Counted from the stretch's first letter, positions 8,763 to 19,100 are shown. The stretch is 64,000 nt of DNA from Pseudothermotoga_B sp051235805 (GCF_051235805.1 NZ_JBPNXV010000002.1:1-64000); one strand, 5' to 3'. Numbers and translations are program-made. The notes: generated from the letters alone by a model not told the origin.

Positions 8763-9788
8763 ATGAGAAGATTGATCTTTGTGCTCGTAACATTAGTTTG
8801 CACAATTCTGTTCGCAAAGGGTGCGTTCTACGTAACAGAGTATGAAAGCAAGACTGAGTATCAGATCGAGTACATGCTTGATTCAGAGTTGCATACTTGG
8901 GTAGGCAAGAAAGATTCCGTTGATCTAAGCCTTGATAAATTCAATCTGCTTCTGTCGGTCATTGAGAAAAACGCCCACTATGTTGAAAAATTGAAGAATC
9001 AACTGGAAATCTCGAACAAACAGATTGCCGATCTTCAGAAAGAACTTGATGCGGCAGTTGCGACCATGACAAGCCTTCGAGATAGGCTAACTGAGAAAGA
9101 GAAATTGCTTGATACGGCAATTGCGACCATGACAAGCCTTCGAGATACACTAACTGAGAAAGAGAAATTGCTAGCAAGCCAAAATGAAATTATAGCTGAC
9201 CTGACAGACAAACTCAAGCAAAAGGACAATCTGATAAACAACCTGAGACAGCAACTACACAATCAGGAAATCATAAACAAGAGCCAAAATGAACTGATAG
9301 AAAAGAAGAACGAGTATATCTCAATTCTGGAAGGGACTGTACCCGCAACGGCAACAAATCTTGTAAAAGAGATGGATTAAAAGATATCTGCGCTGACTGA
9401 TCAGCTTTCAGATGCACAAGCTTCCATCACATCTTTGCAAGAGGACATTCACCATCGAGAAGAGCGAATCAAAGAATTAGAGAAAGCGTTAGCAAGCGCA
9501 AATGAAAAAATAGAGTTTCTCGGCGGACTTCTCGAGACTGCGGAAAGTTCTGTGACAAACCTGCAGAATACTTTGCAAGAAAAGGAAAAGCAAATCGATG
9601 AATTGCTGAAGAAACTTCAAGCGACAGAAGATCTTCTGCAGAACAAACTATCAGAATCTGTCTTGTTGCTCAATTCGCTTCAAGAGCTTTGGTCAGAGAT
9701 CCAAAGTACATCTGATCAATGGCAAGATCTAAACACAAAAACCAAAGAAATAATCAAAAGACTGAGTGAGATTTTCTCTGGAAAATAA
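8763..9788 (+). pseudogene. Exported coiled-coil protein gene interrupted by an in-frame stop
   Basis: ATG 8763 (GGGGAGGGG just upstream) opens a signal peptide of about 19 residues (MRRLIFVLVTLVCTILFAKG) and then a long heptad coiled coil rich in L, K, E, Q and N. TAA at 9378-9380 ends the first part after 205 codons. The same frame resumes at once (KISALTDQLSDAQASITSLQE) and stays coiled-coil to TAA at 9786-9788. Read through, it would encode about 341 residues. A single base change from a sense codon such as GAA would explain the TAA. The first part alone may still make a shorter exported coiled coil. An ATG at 9435 has no good ribosome site. Such proteins often span the periplasm or toga, but this one is not recognised. 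Confidence 0.65.
9048..9173 (+). repeat. 63-bp tandem duplication inside the coiled-coil gene
   Basis: Two adjacent 63-base units (9048-9110 and 9111-9173) are nearly identical and encode 21-residue repeats, ATMTSLRDRLTEKEKLL then ATMTSLRDTLTEKEKLL. The unit is three heptads long, so the duplication keeps frame and heptad phase. Confidence 0.9.
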
Positions 9789-9919
9789 CACGTTGATGAC
9801 CGCCAAAGATCAGAATGCTGTTGTTTTTCAAGTTATTGTCAATTCAATAAATAGATATAGATAACTGAAGCTTAGAGATTAGCAATCTGTAGTACTCTCA
9901 TTGGTTGATCAATCGATCG

Positions 9920-9944
9920 GGTGCCTTTCATTCAAGAAGGCACC
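9920..9944 (+). terminator. Stem-loop between converging genes
   Basis: GGTGCCTT (9920-9927) pairs with AAGGCACC (9937-9944) around a 9-base loop, and aatttattt follows on the plus strand. It could end transcripts from both sides, since the minus-strand relic stops inside the loop. Confidence 0.45.
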
Positions 9945-10195
9945 AATTTATTTGCTGTCATATAGCCCATCGAAGTGGCGTGCTGAATAGATCTTGTCCA
10001 GCTAGAGCAATCACCTATAACGTGTAGGTTCTTGGTCACATCGTTGTTGAATTTGTCTGAATAAAATTCCATTTCAACGGCGTAAAGTAGATTCTCAAAA
10101 TAAGCAACGTCATCTATAACATCACCGAGCTTGTCTACAAAATCAACCGACGACTTTCTGATCTTCGATGCAAAGACTAAATTTGCATCTTCCAA
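9932..10195 (-). pseudogene. C-terminal relic of an FAD-dependent dehydrogenase-like protein
   Basis: 87 codons whose last third reads NLHVIGDCSSWTRSIQHATSMGYMTANKL. This matches the final dinucleotide-fold block of large FAD-dependent dehydrogenases of the COG2509 kind, where a GDGAGxTRG-like motif contacts FAD. The N-terminal FAD-binding domain and any ribosome site are missing. The frame can be followed upstream a little (SLWHNRLED) before it is lost, and it overlaps the damaged frame at 10177-10551. The relic probably has no function. The family call rests on one motif. Confidence 0.45.
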
Positions 10196-10551
10196 ACGGT
10201 TGTGCCAAAGAGAGAATTGATGTTTTTGGATGAGGAAAAGTATTCGAAAAGATTACTGTTAGTTTCTTTGAGTGAGTCGGTTCCCAAATGGAAGAAATAA
10301 GCCTTAACAGGTTCGAAACCATTATCGTAAAAGGTTCTATACGTCCCTTCGCCTGAAAATGACTCGCCGAATTCTATTCTTCTTCCTTCTCGTTCGAAAG
10401 ATTTGAGTTACTCGATCATATCAGTCTTATCCTTCACAGTGGGTTTGTATCCAAAATGTGTCAAATAGAATATCGCTGTCTTTTGCTGTATTTCGATGGG
10501 AATATCCAGTTCTCCACCCATACTCTTGCTGATGAAAACCTTTCCAACCAT
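10177..10551 (-). pseudogene. Broken gene of unknown function upstream of the flavoprotein relic
   Basis: From ATG 10551 the minus strand is open for 125 codons except for one TAA at 10410-10408. The two halves read MVGKVFISKSMGGELDIPIE... and LKSFEREGRRIEFGESFSGEG.... The composition is protein-like and the frame resumes directly after the stop, so a nonsense mutation in a former gene is likely. It ends inside the neighbouring relic, so the two may be pieces of one old reading frame joined by a frameshift. No family was recognised and no ribosome site precedes the ATG. Confidence 0.4.
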
Positions 10552-10582
10552 TCACTCGTGCTTGCAAATTTTGACTTGCTCG

Positions 10583-11827
10583 CTACTTTGTTTGACTTTG
10601 CAAAAAAGCCTCTCTAGGAGCTAAGAAAACAAAGGCTAACGACACGGCGAGTATCAAGAGGTTGAGCAGTAAGAAGAAACCAAATGCGTTCATTCTGTCA
10701 ACTATTATTCCACCCAAGAGAGAGCCGATGGGTGTCAGTCCAGAGGAGAAGATAGTGAGAATAGACAGAACTCTTGAGCGCACTTGAGAAGGAATCAAAG
10801 CTTGGAGATTGGCACCTATTGGGACATTCACAAGCATGTTGAAGATTCCTATCAAGAGCAAAAAGAATGATGACAAGAACATGGAAAGACTTTTCTGTGT
10901 ACCAACTTGCATGAGTAACAATGCCATAAGGCAACCTATAAAGCTTTCCAAAGTTATCCCAATGGTGACAAGCCTTTTTGAATCAGTTGATGAGAAAAGA
11001 GTTGCGGTCAATAGACTTCCAAACAAAGCACCGACCATGAAGAGCATCTCGAGTATTCCGAACCACTGTGCTGAAAAATTAAGTTCCTTTCTAAGTATAT
11101 ATGGGATCACAACTGAGAAAGCAGGAGCTGAAATAAAATTGGCAATTGCTGCAAATATGAAAAGAGATTTTAATCCTCTGTTTGAAACGACGAATTTGAT
11201 CCCATTTGCAATTTCCTTAAAGACACTCTCTGTGATGATTCTCTTTGAAAAGTTATAACGAATGAACAACTCACTCACGGCTGAAAAGATATAGAAAACC
11301 CCAGTGAAAAGAAGAACATACGTCATACCTGAAAAACCGTACAACAAACCACCGACTGCAGGACCTGCTATCTGTGCCAAAGACGTTGCCGCAGTGTTCA
11401 GTGACACTGCTTTTCTCAGTCTCTCAGCGTTAACCAAATCGGCTAACATCGCTGAACTTGGTGCATCGAAGAGCGCACTGATGATACCGAAGAACACATA
11501 AAAGATCAGCAAGCCAGTGATAGTTAATTTTCCATAGAGGCTCAACAGGAAACTCAACAGCAAAAGTGATCCTTTTGCAAGATCCAGAAAAACCATGAGA
11601 TGTTTTCTGTTCATTCTGTCACCAATAACACCGGCAAACGGCAAGATCACAAATCTTGGAAGAGCACCAGCCAATGAAAAGATGCCCATCATAGTGCCAG
11701 AGCCAGTTTTGTCTAAAACGAACAAAGGCATCGCAACCATTAAAGCAGCCCAGCCAAGCAGTGATTCAAACCTACCAGAGATAAAGAGCAATAGATTGGA
11801 AAGTTCCCCATCTAATCTTTTTGTCAT
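10583..11827 (-). CDS. MFS transporter, drug-efflux type
   Basis: 414 residues with about 12 membrane helices. The loop after helix 2 reads FAGVIGDRMNRKHLM, the MFS motif A pattern, and FDAPSSAMLADLV is typical of the MFS_3 / MdfA-like enterobactin- and drug-exporter group. ATG 11827 was chosen since AGGAG lies six bases upstream. An inverted repeat and a broken regulator gene are divergent from it, so it was probably once repressed by that regulator. Substrate unknown. Confidence 0.85.
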   Translation of the reverse strand: MTKRLDGELSNLLLFISGRFESLLGWAALMVAMPLFVLDKTGSGTMMGIFSLAGALPRFVILPFAGVIGDRMNRKHLMVFLDLAKGSLLLLSFLLSLYGKLTITGLLIFYVFFGIISALFDAPSSAMLADLVNAERLRKAVSLNTAATSLAQIAGPAVGGLLYGFSGMTYVLLFTGVFYIFSAVSELFIRYNFSKRIITESVFKEIANGIKFVVSNRGLKSLFIFAAIANFISAPAFSVVIPYILRKELNFSAQWFGILEMLFMVGALFGSLLTATLFSSTDSKRLVTIGITLESFIGCLMALLLMQVGTQKSLSMFLSSFFLLLIGIFNMLVNVPIGANLQALIPSQVRSRVLSILTIFSSGLTPIGSLLGGIIVDRMNAFGFFLLLNLLILAVSLAFVFLAPREAFLQSQTK

Positions 11828-11845
11828 TTGATTCTCCTTCCTTAA

Positions 11846-11866
11846 CATCGATTATTGTAATCGATG
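11846..11866. promoter_or_regulatory. Palindromic operator candidate between MFS gene and regulator relic
   Basis: A perfect 9-bp inverted repeat, CATCGATTA and TAATCGATG, with a 3-base centre. It lies 19 bases before the MFS start and overlaps the ATG of the divergent regulator relic. Its size and symmetry fit a dimeric winged-helix repressor. Confidence 0.55.
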
Positions 11867-12161
11867 CTTTCAAGAAAGATTTCATCACAAAAAGAGTTTT
11901 ATCACAGCTTCGCTCAAGTTTCAAAATCAAAAGAAGCAATGCTCTTAAATCAGTTTACAGCTTCAAAGTTGGCTGAAGAGATCAAAAAAGAACCTTCAGT
12001 TGTCCGCAGGCAGGCTTCGTAAGGTTATTGAAGCTACCGGCACACCACAAGATACGATATGACAAATCATCTCGAAAGAAGAGCCAAGATGTTCAATTGC
12101 TTTTATCAATCGCCGTGAGATCTTCGATTACAATCTGGTGATAAAACTTTCAAATGGATGA
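11864..12161 (+). pseudogene. Broken winged-helix (ArsR/MarR-like) regulator
   Basis: From ATG 11864 the plus strand reads 52 codons (MLSRKISSQKEFYHSFAQ..., then LLNQFTASKLAEEIKKEPSVVRRQ) to a TAA near 12022. This is the start of a small DNA-binding protein with a helix-turn-helix (FTASKLAEEIKKEPSVVRRQ). At about 12010-12017 the sense shifts to another frame (GRLRKVIEATGTPQDTI, a TGA, then QIISKEEPRCSIAFINRREIF) to TGA 12159-12161. One frameshift and one stop therefore separate it from an intact protein of about 95-100 residues. No ribosome site is visible. The divergent MFS gene and palindrome are its likely former target. The family label is tentative. Confidence 0.5.
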
Positions 12162-12194
12162 TTTTATGCATTAAAATTGAATTGAGGTGAGAGT

Positions 12195-14558
12195 ATGATC
12201 GAAAGACTGGTAGAGTTTTGGAAAGCCTGCTGTTATCTTTCGGCGGGCATGATCTACCTGCAAGACAATCCACTGCTTAGAATGCCACTTAAAGCTGAAC
12301 ACATAAAGAACAGATTACTCGGTCACTGGGGTGCTTCACCTGCTTTGAGCTTTGTGTATGTTCATGCAAATAGGGTCATTAAAAAACATGATCTTCATGC
12401 AATCTTCGTAGCTGGACCAGGTCATGGCGCACCCGGTGTGATAGCTCCAGTGTACCTTGAAGGTACATTGACTGAATACTATCCAGAGTTCACGCAAGAT
12501 GAAGAAGGTATGAAGAAGCTTTTCAAGTACTTCTCATTTCCTGGTGGATTTGGCAGCCACTGTACACCAGAATTGCCAGGTTCGATACAGGAAGGTGGTG
12601 AGCTTGGTTATTCACTTTCCCACGCGTATGGCTCTGTCTTCGATAACCCAGAGATTATAGCAATAACAGTTGTGGGTGATGGTGAAGCAGAGACTGGACC
12701 ACTTGCGGCATCGTGGCATTCTAACAAATTTCTCAATCCTGCCAGAGACGGTGCTGTTTTGCCAATACTCTCTTTGAACGGCTACAAAATAAATAACCCA
12801 ACGATCCTTGCTCGAATAGAAGAGGACGAACTGATCAATTTGTTCAAAGGCTATGGATACGAACCCATCATCGTCGACGGTACCGACGATTATCTCGGAT
12901 CACACCAGAAAATGGCAGAGGCTATGGAAAAGAGCGTCGAAAGAATCATAGATATCTGGTCTGATGCCAGAGCCAAGGAGAAGATGCAAAAACCTGTCCT
13001 GCCCATGATAATCTTGAGAACTCCCAAAGGTTGGACTGCTCCGAAAAAGGTCAAAGATCACTACATAGAAGGCTACTGGAGGTCTCACCAAGTACCGCTC
13101 GCAGATGCGAAAGAAAATCAAGAGACTCTCAAGATTCTGGAAAACTGGTTGATGAGTTATGAACCTGGTAAGCTCTTTGATCCATCTGGAAGGCTGAGAA
13201 AAGATCTGCTCGAGTTTGTTCCACCAGACCATTTGAAGATGAGCAAAAACCCAGCAGCAAACGGTGGGCTCGTTAGAACTCCCTTGAAGTTACCGCATCC
13301 GAAAGAGTTTTCCATCGATCCACAGCAACAGAAACTTCACGAGAACACTCGTCCATTGGGAGATTATTTGAAAAAAGTTATCGAATTCAATCCGAACAAC
13401 TTCAGAGTCTTCGGACCAGACGAGACAAAGTCCAACAGACTCGATGCAACCTTCGCTCACGGTAAGGTTTGGAATGCAAAGATTTTACCTGTCGACAGCG
13501 ACGAAGGTTTTCTTTCAGCCTCTGGAAGGGTTATGGAGATTCTTTCTGAACACACGATCGAGGGCTGGCTCGAAGGCTACCTCCTCACGGGCAGGCATGG
13601 TTTGCTGAACACCTACGAAGGTTTTGCACCTATCATTTCTTCAATGGTCAATCAGTTTGGAAAGTGGATCGACATATCCTCCGACATCCCTTGGAGAATG
13701 CCGATCTCTTCTTTGAACTTGTTGTTGACCTCAGTAGTGTGGCGGCAAGACCACAATGGTTTCACACACCAAGATCCAGGCTTTATTACCTCAATAGTCG
13801 ATAAATGGCCCAACGTGGTAAGAGTCTACTTCCCAGCGGATGCAAATACACTCTTGGCAACGGTGTGGCACTGTCTGCAAACAACGAACAGGATAAACAT
13901 CATCGTGGCAGACAAACAGAAGCATCCACAGTATCTCACCGTAGAAGAAGCGATAAAGAGTGTGATAAAAGGTATCTCAATTTGGGAGTTTGCATCGAAT
14001 CATTTACACGAAGAACCAGATGTTGTCATAGCAAGCTGCGGAGATATTCCCACCAAAGAGGCAGTCGCAGCGGTGAAGATCTTGAAAGACTTTTTCCCGG
14101 AGCTCAAGATGAGATTTGTGAATGTGGTGAATCTCTTCACTCTAACGCCAAACAATGAACATCCCGACGGCTTGACAGACAGAGAGTTCAACTCTTATTT
14201 TACAACCGACAAACCTGTGATCTTCAACTTTCACGGTTACCCTTGGTTGATACACAGACTTACCTACAGAAGAAAAAACCACAACAACATACACGTTCGA
14301 GGCTATCGCGAAAACAGAAAATTTGGTGTAGACTCTACAACGCTCTCACCATTTTTGAAAGGAAGAGGTGGTATAACCACACCAATGCAACTGGCGATTT
14401 TGAATCAGATCGATAGATTCAGCATAGCTATAGACGTAATAGACAGAGTCGAACGAATAACAGAAAAGGCTGGTTACGCCAGAGATTTGATTAGAAACGC
14501 CCAGATTGAGGCTCTACAGTATGCTTATGAACATGGCGTAGACAAACCAGATCTTTAA
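12195..14558 (+). CDS. xfp: Phosphoketolase (xylulose 5-phosphate/fructose 6-phosphate)
   Basis: 787 residues, the usual length of the family. It splits xylulose 5-phosphate (and often fructose 6-phosphate) with phosphate into acetyl phosphate and an aldose phosphate, using thiamine diphosphate in the cytoplasm. LLGHWGASPALSFVYVHANR near the N-terminus, AGPGHGAPG, the FSFPGGFGSH substrate block and the TPP/Mg motif GDGEAETG at about 161-168 are all present. GAGGTGA at 12185-12191 precedes ATG 12195. Acetyl phosphate from it could feed acetate kinase for ATP. A transketolase gene lies elsewhere in this window, so both pentose routes are available. Confidence 0.95.
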   Translation: MIERLVEFWKACCYLSAGMIYLQDNPLLRMPLKAEHIKNRLLGHWGASPALSFVYVHANRVIKKHDLHAIFVAGPGHGAPGVIAPVYLEGTLTEYYPEFTQDEEGMKKLFKYFSFPGGFGSHCTPELPGSIQEGGELGYSLSHAYGSVFDNPEIIAITVVGDGEAETGPLAASWHSNKFLNPARDGAVLPILSLNGYKINNPTILARIEEDELINLFKGYGYEPIIVDGTDDYLGSHQKMAEAMEKSVERIIDIWSDARAKEKMQKPVLPMIILRTPKGWTAPKKVKDHYIEGYWRSHQVPLADAKENQETLKILENWLMSYEPGKLFDPSGRLRKDLLEFVPPDHLKMSKNPAANGGLVRTPLKLPHPKEFSIDPQQQKLHENTRPLGDYLKKVIEFNPNNFRVFGPDETKSNRLDATFAHGKVWNAKILPVDSDEGFLSASGRVMEILSEHTIEGWLEGYLLTGRHGLLNTYEGFAPIISSMVNQFGKWIDISSDIPWRMPISSLNLLLTSVVWRQDHNGFTHQDPGFITSIVDKWPNVVRVYFPADANTLLATVWHCLQTTNRINIIVADKQKHPQYLTVEEAIKSVIKGISIWEFASNHLHEEPDVVIASCGDIPTKEAVAAVKILKDFFPELKMRFVNVVNLFTLTPNNEHPDGLTDREFNSYFTTDKPVIFNFHGYPWLIHRLTYRRKNHNNIHVRGYRENRKFGVDSTTLSPFLKGRGGITTPMQLAILNQIDRFSIAIDVIDRVERITEKAGYARDLIRNAQIEALQYAYEHGVDKPDL

Positions 14559-14581
14559 ATCTTTTTCTCGGGGGGTTGGCT

Positions 14582-15661
14582 GTGCAGATCAAGGTTGTTT
14601 ACATAAGCGGCAGGTTCACCGTTTTGATCCCACTTTTGGGTTTTCTACTCGTGTGGATCGGGTTGCCGGTTTTTGTATTCAGTTTGCTGCGCTGGCAAAT
14701 TCCCGGTTGGACTATCTTTCTTGGCTTTGTTGGAAGCCTTGTTCTGGCTTTGGCTTTTTCTGTTTTTACTTATGGACCTTTGATGAAGCTCGCTAAGGCA
14801 AGGTATGGCATTTTGGCTTTCGAGGATGGAGTTCTTACCTACAAAATTGGCAGGCACAAAGGTACTATTGATCTGAAAAAGCCACATGAACTTTCAATCA
14901 GTGCTGGAATAAGTGGTAGGGGCAAATCGACTGCGCAAATCGATTTTCGAAACACAAAGTTGATCATCCATCTGTATGGAACAACTCGTGAAAAGGTACT
15001 GAGAGTTTTTCCAGAGTCTTATTTCATCGACGAGCTCTCTGTTCTGCCAGAAGAGGGTCTTTGGGGCTTTGTATTATCTGAAGATGAGCCTGAACAAAAG
15101 AGATTCTTCTTTGCAGTCCTGGAGAGTGCGTGGCAAAACCGTGAGAAAAATAAGTACTATCAAGCTTTTGCACACTATCCTTGGCATGAAAAACCCAATC
15201 CAGCTTTCAGGCATATCAAAGTTATAAAAACTGAGTCTATGACGCCTGAAGAGAAAGAGTTTATCGACGAACTTTTAAAACAGGTAGTTGATAGATTGGA
15301 AGGTTCTTACGTCCGTGCCACACCACATTACCTCGTTGGTTGGGCTTACAAGTCTGTCAAAAGTACGTGGACAGGTACACCAGATTACTACTTCGTAATG
15401 CCCATCGGCTGTATCAATGTGGAAGTTTCACTTCCAAGACCAGATTGGAAGCCTTTCCTCATTGGGAATGTCATTTTAGAAGCCCTCGAGAGCTTGGGAG
15501 GTTCTAAAGGGTCGAGAATACCTCTTCGAGACAAAAGATATCTGTATATACGTGGAAAGGACAAAGATGGAAAAAGCTTAGAGCTGGCTTTCGATTGGTA
15601 CGACCTTACATCTTCATTGTACGAAGAATCAGAAAGATTTGTCACATTTGCGAATCGTTAA
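14582..15661 (+). CDS. Membrane-anchored protein of unknown function
   Basis: About 359 residues. Two hydrophobic helices lie near residues 10-35 and 42-68, followed by about 290 soluble residues probably facing the cytoplasm. It is not recognised as a known family. The first soluble part has short beta-like segments (TYKIGRHKGTIDLKKPHELS), as in PH-like membrane-associated domains. GTG 14582 is preferred to TTG 14576 because the six-G run at about 14570-14575 then serves as ribosome site. It follows phosphoketolase by only a few bases, so it is probably cotranscribed, but nothing links the two functions. Confidence 0.6.
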   Translation: MQIKVVYISGRFTVLIPLLGFLLVWIGLPVFVFSLLRWQIPGWTIFLGFVGSLVLALAFSVFTYGPLMKLAKARYGILAFEDGVLTYKIGRHKGTIDLKKPHELSISAGISGRGKSTAQIDFRNTKLIIHLYGTTREKVLRVFPESYFIDELSVLPEEGLWGFVLSEDEPEQKRFFFAVLESAWQNREKNKYYQAFAHYPWHEKPNPAFRHIKVIKTESMTPEEKEFIDELLKQVVDRLEGSYVRATPHYLVGWAYKSVKSTWTGTPDYYFVMPIGCINVEVSLPRPDWKPFLIGNVILEALESLGGSKGSRIPLRDKRYLYIRGKDKDGKSLELAFDWYDLTSSLYEESERFVTFANR

Positions 15662-15784
15662 CAAGCCTTTGCATCGTACAGAAGAATTCATTGTCTAAGC
15701 CCAGCAACCAGCACATATCAAGATTTTCACTGAGAGTTTTTTGACCAAAATTGAAATACCATTCCGAACTTCGACTGTCTACAT

Positions 15785-15880
15785 TCCTCTTTCAACGTAA
15801 GTTCAGTTGAAACTAAGATGGGGCGGATACAAACGCTTCGGTTCAGCTTTTGTTTTCATTATTCTTACTTAGATTGAGTT
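15785..15880. repeat. Possible fossil CRISPR repeats beyond the array end
   Basis: Bases 15785-15813 end in GTTCAGTTGAAAC, which matches the repeat end with one change (about 17 of 29 positions overall). It sits 137 bases before the first recognised repeat, about two repeat-spacer units. The block one unit on, 15852-15880, keeps about 15 of 29 positions. No gene was found in 15662-15921. Confidence 0.35.
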
Positions 15881-15921
15881 GAGATATCGCAGTGGGTCAA
15901 GCCAACCACGTTGACAAGCTT

Positions 15922-16149
15922 GTTCACATCCCACATGGTTCATATAAAACAGACCGCACCCATCTGGTTTCAATCGAATCTAAGAGGAAGTTCACATCCC
16001 ACGTAGTTCAGATAAAACTACATCCATCATGGAAGATACACGTTTTCCATCTTCAAGTTTACATCCACGTAGTTCAGATAAAACAACATAAACAGTACGC
16101 TCGTTGCCTGTCAGAAGTTGATTTACATCCCACATAGTTCAGATGAAAC
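15922..16149 (-). repeat. Degenerate leader-distal CRISPR repeats
   Basis: Four repeats (15922-15950, 15990-16018, 16057-16084, 16121-16149) differ from the consensus. All have C for T at position 6. The third also lost one C and is 28 bases long. The first three have AAAAC for GAAAC near the end. Changes rise with distance from the leader. Confidence 0.9.
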
Positions 16150-19100
16150 TTGGGTGTAGTGCTTTATTTTGATGGCACAAGAGAAGTTTATATCCCACAT
16201 AGTTCAGATGAAACTTGCTTTTCGTTTTCCATGATCGTTTTCGCTATTTCATGTTTATATCCCACATAGTTCAGATGAAACGCCTGTAGCGGAGGAGGTG
16301 AGATGATGGCGAAAATAGGTTTATATCCCACATAGTTCAGATGAAACCCTACTTACGCAATACATTCCTGAACCTTTCGATCTGTTTATATCCCACATAG
16401 TTCAGATGAAACACAAATGATCTTTGAAAAACTGAAAGTTCATGAGCCAAGTTTATATCCCACATAGTTCAGATGAAACTGATAACAGCAGCGAAAATCT
16501 TAAGGATAATTGAATCAGTTTATATCCCACATAGTTCAGATGAAACGACTACACGCCCGATCAGGACAATCACACCACAAAAGGTTTATATCCCACATAG
16601 TTCAGATGAAACTTGTCGTCTATCCCAAGCGCATCATTTTCGTCGAGTGTTTATATCCCACATAGTTCAGATGAAACTCTCGCGATCAATTCCGATATGC
16701 AAGCCGCGAATTAGTTTATATCCCACATAGTTCAGATGAAACTTTGAATTTGCTCTTGCCACACTCGATGGTCAGACTCAGTTTATATCCCACATAGTTC
16801 AGATGAAACACTTCAAATCTCGACGCGGCAATCGATAGTGTAGAAGAGTTTATATCCCACATAGTTCAGATGAAACAAAGCAGAGAAAAAGCTCGCAAAG
16901 CTGATCTATGAGGTTTATATCCCACATAGTTCAGATGAAACGAAAAAGGGATTGACTCAAAAGCAGTTGGCGAAACTTCTGTTTATATCCCACATAGTTC
17001 AGATGAAACTGAGATTGCTAAATCCACCATTGCTGAGACTCTCAATGTTTATATCCCACATAGTTCAGATGAAACCCTCTTTCGAGAATCAACTTGCTTC
17101 GCTTGTCTCTGAGTTTATATCCCACATAGTTCAGATGAAACGCACGAGAACTATCACCTGTTCGAGATTTACGCAGAGTTTATATCCCACATAGTTCAGA
17201 TGAAACCTTTTAGACCAGCTCTGCGCATGTCTTCGATTCGATCGTTTATATCCCACATAGTTCAGATGAAACGCAAACCTCAAGCACGTAGTCTTCCGCA
17301 ATTGCTTCGTTTATATCCCACATAGTTCAGATGAAACAGCGCTAACTCCCGCAATCGAAAAGATTGTTGAGCTGTTTATATCCCACATAGTTCAGATGAA
17401 ACTGTCTCCGCAACAAGCTGGATCGCTCTTAGCAAGCTGAGTTTATATCCCACATAGTTCAGATGAAACGACAATGCAGAAGCGATGGACAAGCTGTTCT
17501 CGAGCAGTTTATATCCCACATAGTTCAGATGAAACTTTGTCTGGGGCCTCTTGAGCGCCGTTTCGGGCTCGGTTTATATCCCACATAGTTCAGATGAAAC
17601 GGAGCTAAAACGACTTGAAAAAGAGCTCGAAAAACTGAGTTTATATCCCACATAGTTCAGATGAAACGGTTCGAGCTTGAGTGCGAGCCCAAGATCAATT
17701 ATCTCAGTTTATATCCCACATAGTTCAGATGAAACCGAATTTGTACCCCAACTCAACGATCTTTTCGATTGCGGTTTATATCCCACATAGTTCAGATGAA
17801 ACGCTGATCAAGAACGAGCAGACACTACCGCTTACGAAAGTGTTTATATCCCACATAGTTCAGATGAAACTGAAAAAGAAGCGGCAGAAGTAGCAAGAGA
17901 CATCACGTTTATATCCCACATAGTTCAGATGAAACATAAGTTGCAAGCCCATCGACTGACCCGTGTGAATAGTTTATATCCCACATAGTTCAGATGAAAC
18001 TGTTGGTCATCACGAGAGATTTGCATGTTTATCTTGGTGTTTATATCCCACATAGTTCAGATGAAACTCTCGAAGAACCGACAGAACCAGAGAAGCTCCG
18101 ACACGGTTTATATCCCACATAGTTCAGATGAAACCGATCGCGTGCTTGACCTGCGCGGGGTAGTGCGTACGAGTTTATATCCCACATAGTTCAGATGAAA
18201 CGCTGATAATCTTCAGCACGCTATACAAAAAGCTTCAGTTTATATCCCACATAGTTCAGATGAAACGTGTCTCCCCTATCCGATTTCCTCAAGACGGCAT
18301 CGTTTATATCCCACATAGTTCAGATGAAACTTAGCAAACATGTTCGATCCGACTAACTTTCTTCCTAGTTTATATCCCACATAGTTCAGATGAAACGCCC
18401 TCAACGCTCATGCGGTATTTCCAACTGAGCTCGGTTTATATCCCACATAGTTCAGATGAAACTCTCGCTCCCATCTTTGTCCCGCCGCATGAAGTATTGT
18501 TTATATCCCACATAGTTCAGATGAAACGCAAAGAATTAAAACTTAGCGAACTCTGCCACTCACCGGGCTGGTTTATATCCCACATAGTTCAGATGAAACA
18601 CTCCACTGTTTCCACCTCCTCGCTGAACTTTGCTTCGTTTATATCCCACATAGTTCAGATGAAACCTTTGCAATTGATTCTGTGATAGCATAAAGATTCT
18701 TGTTTATATCCCACATAGTTCAGATGAAACACAGCTCTCTTAAACTCCCTCTAATCAAAGTGACCCTGTTTATATCCCACATAGTTCAGATGAAACCCTC
18801 ATTCATTTGACGACTACATCTTAGCACAGTACGTTTATATCCCACATAGTTCAGATGAAACGTGTCGCACGCGTATACGGTACCCGGGCGGTTTTATTTG
18901 TTTATATCCCACATAGTTCAGATGAAACTCTGACTGTCCTGCCCTGAGCGGCTCGATGCCGCTCGTTTATATCCCACATAGTTCAGATGAAACCGTGTGT
19001 TCCCAATACCGTTACAATACCGTTACCAGGTTTATATCCCACATAGTTCAGATGAAACGCAAGCTCGATTGACTATGCGATCGCGACCGCAACGAGGTTT

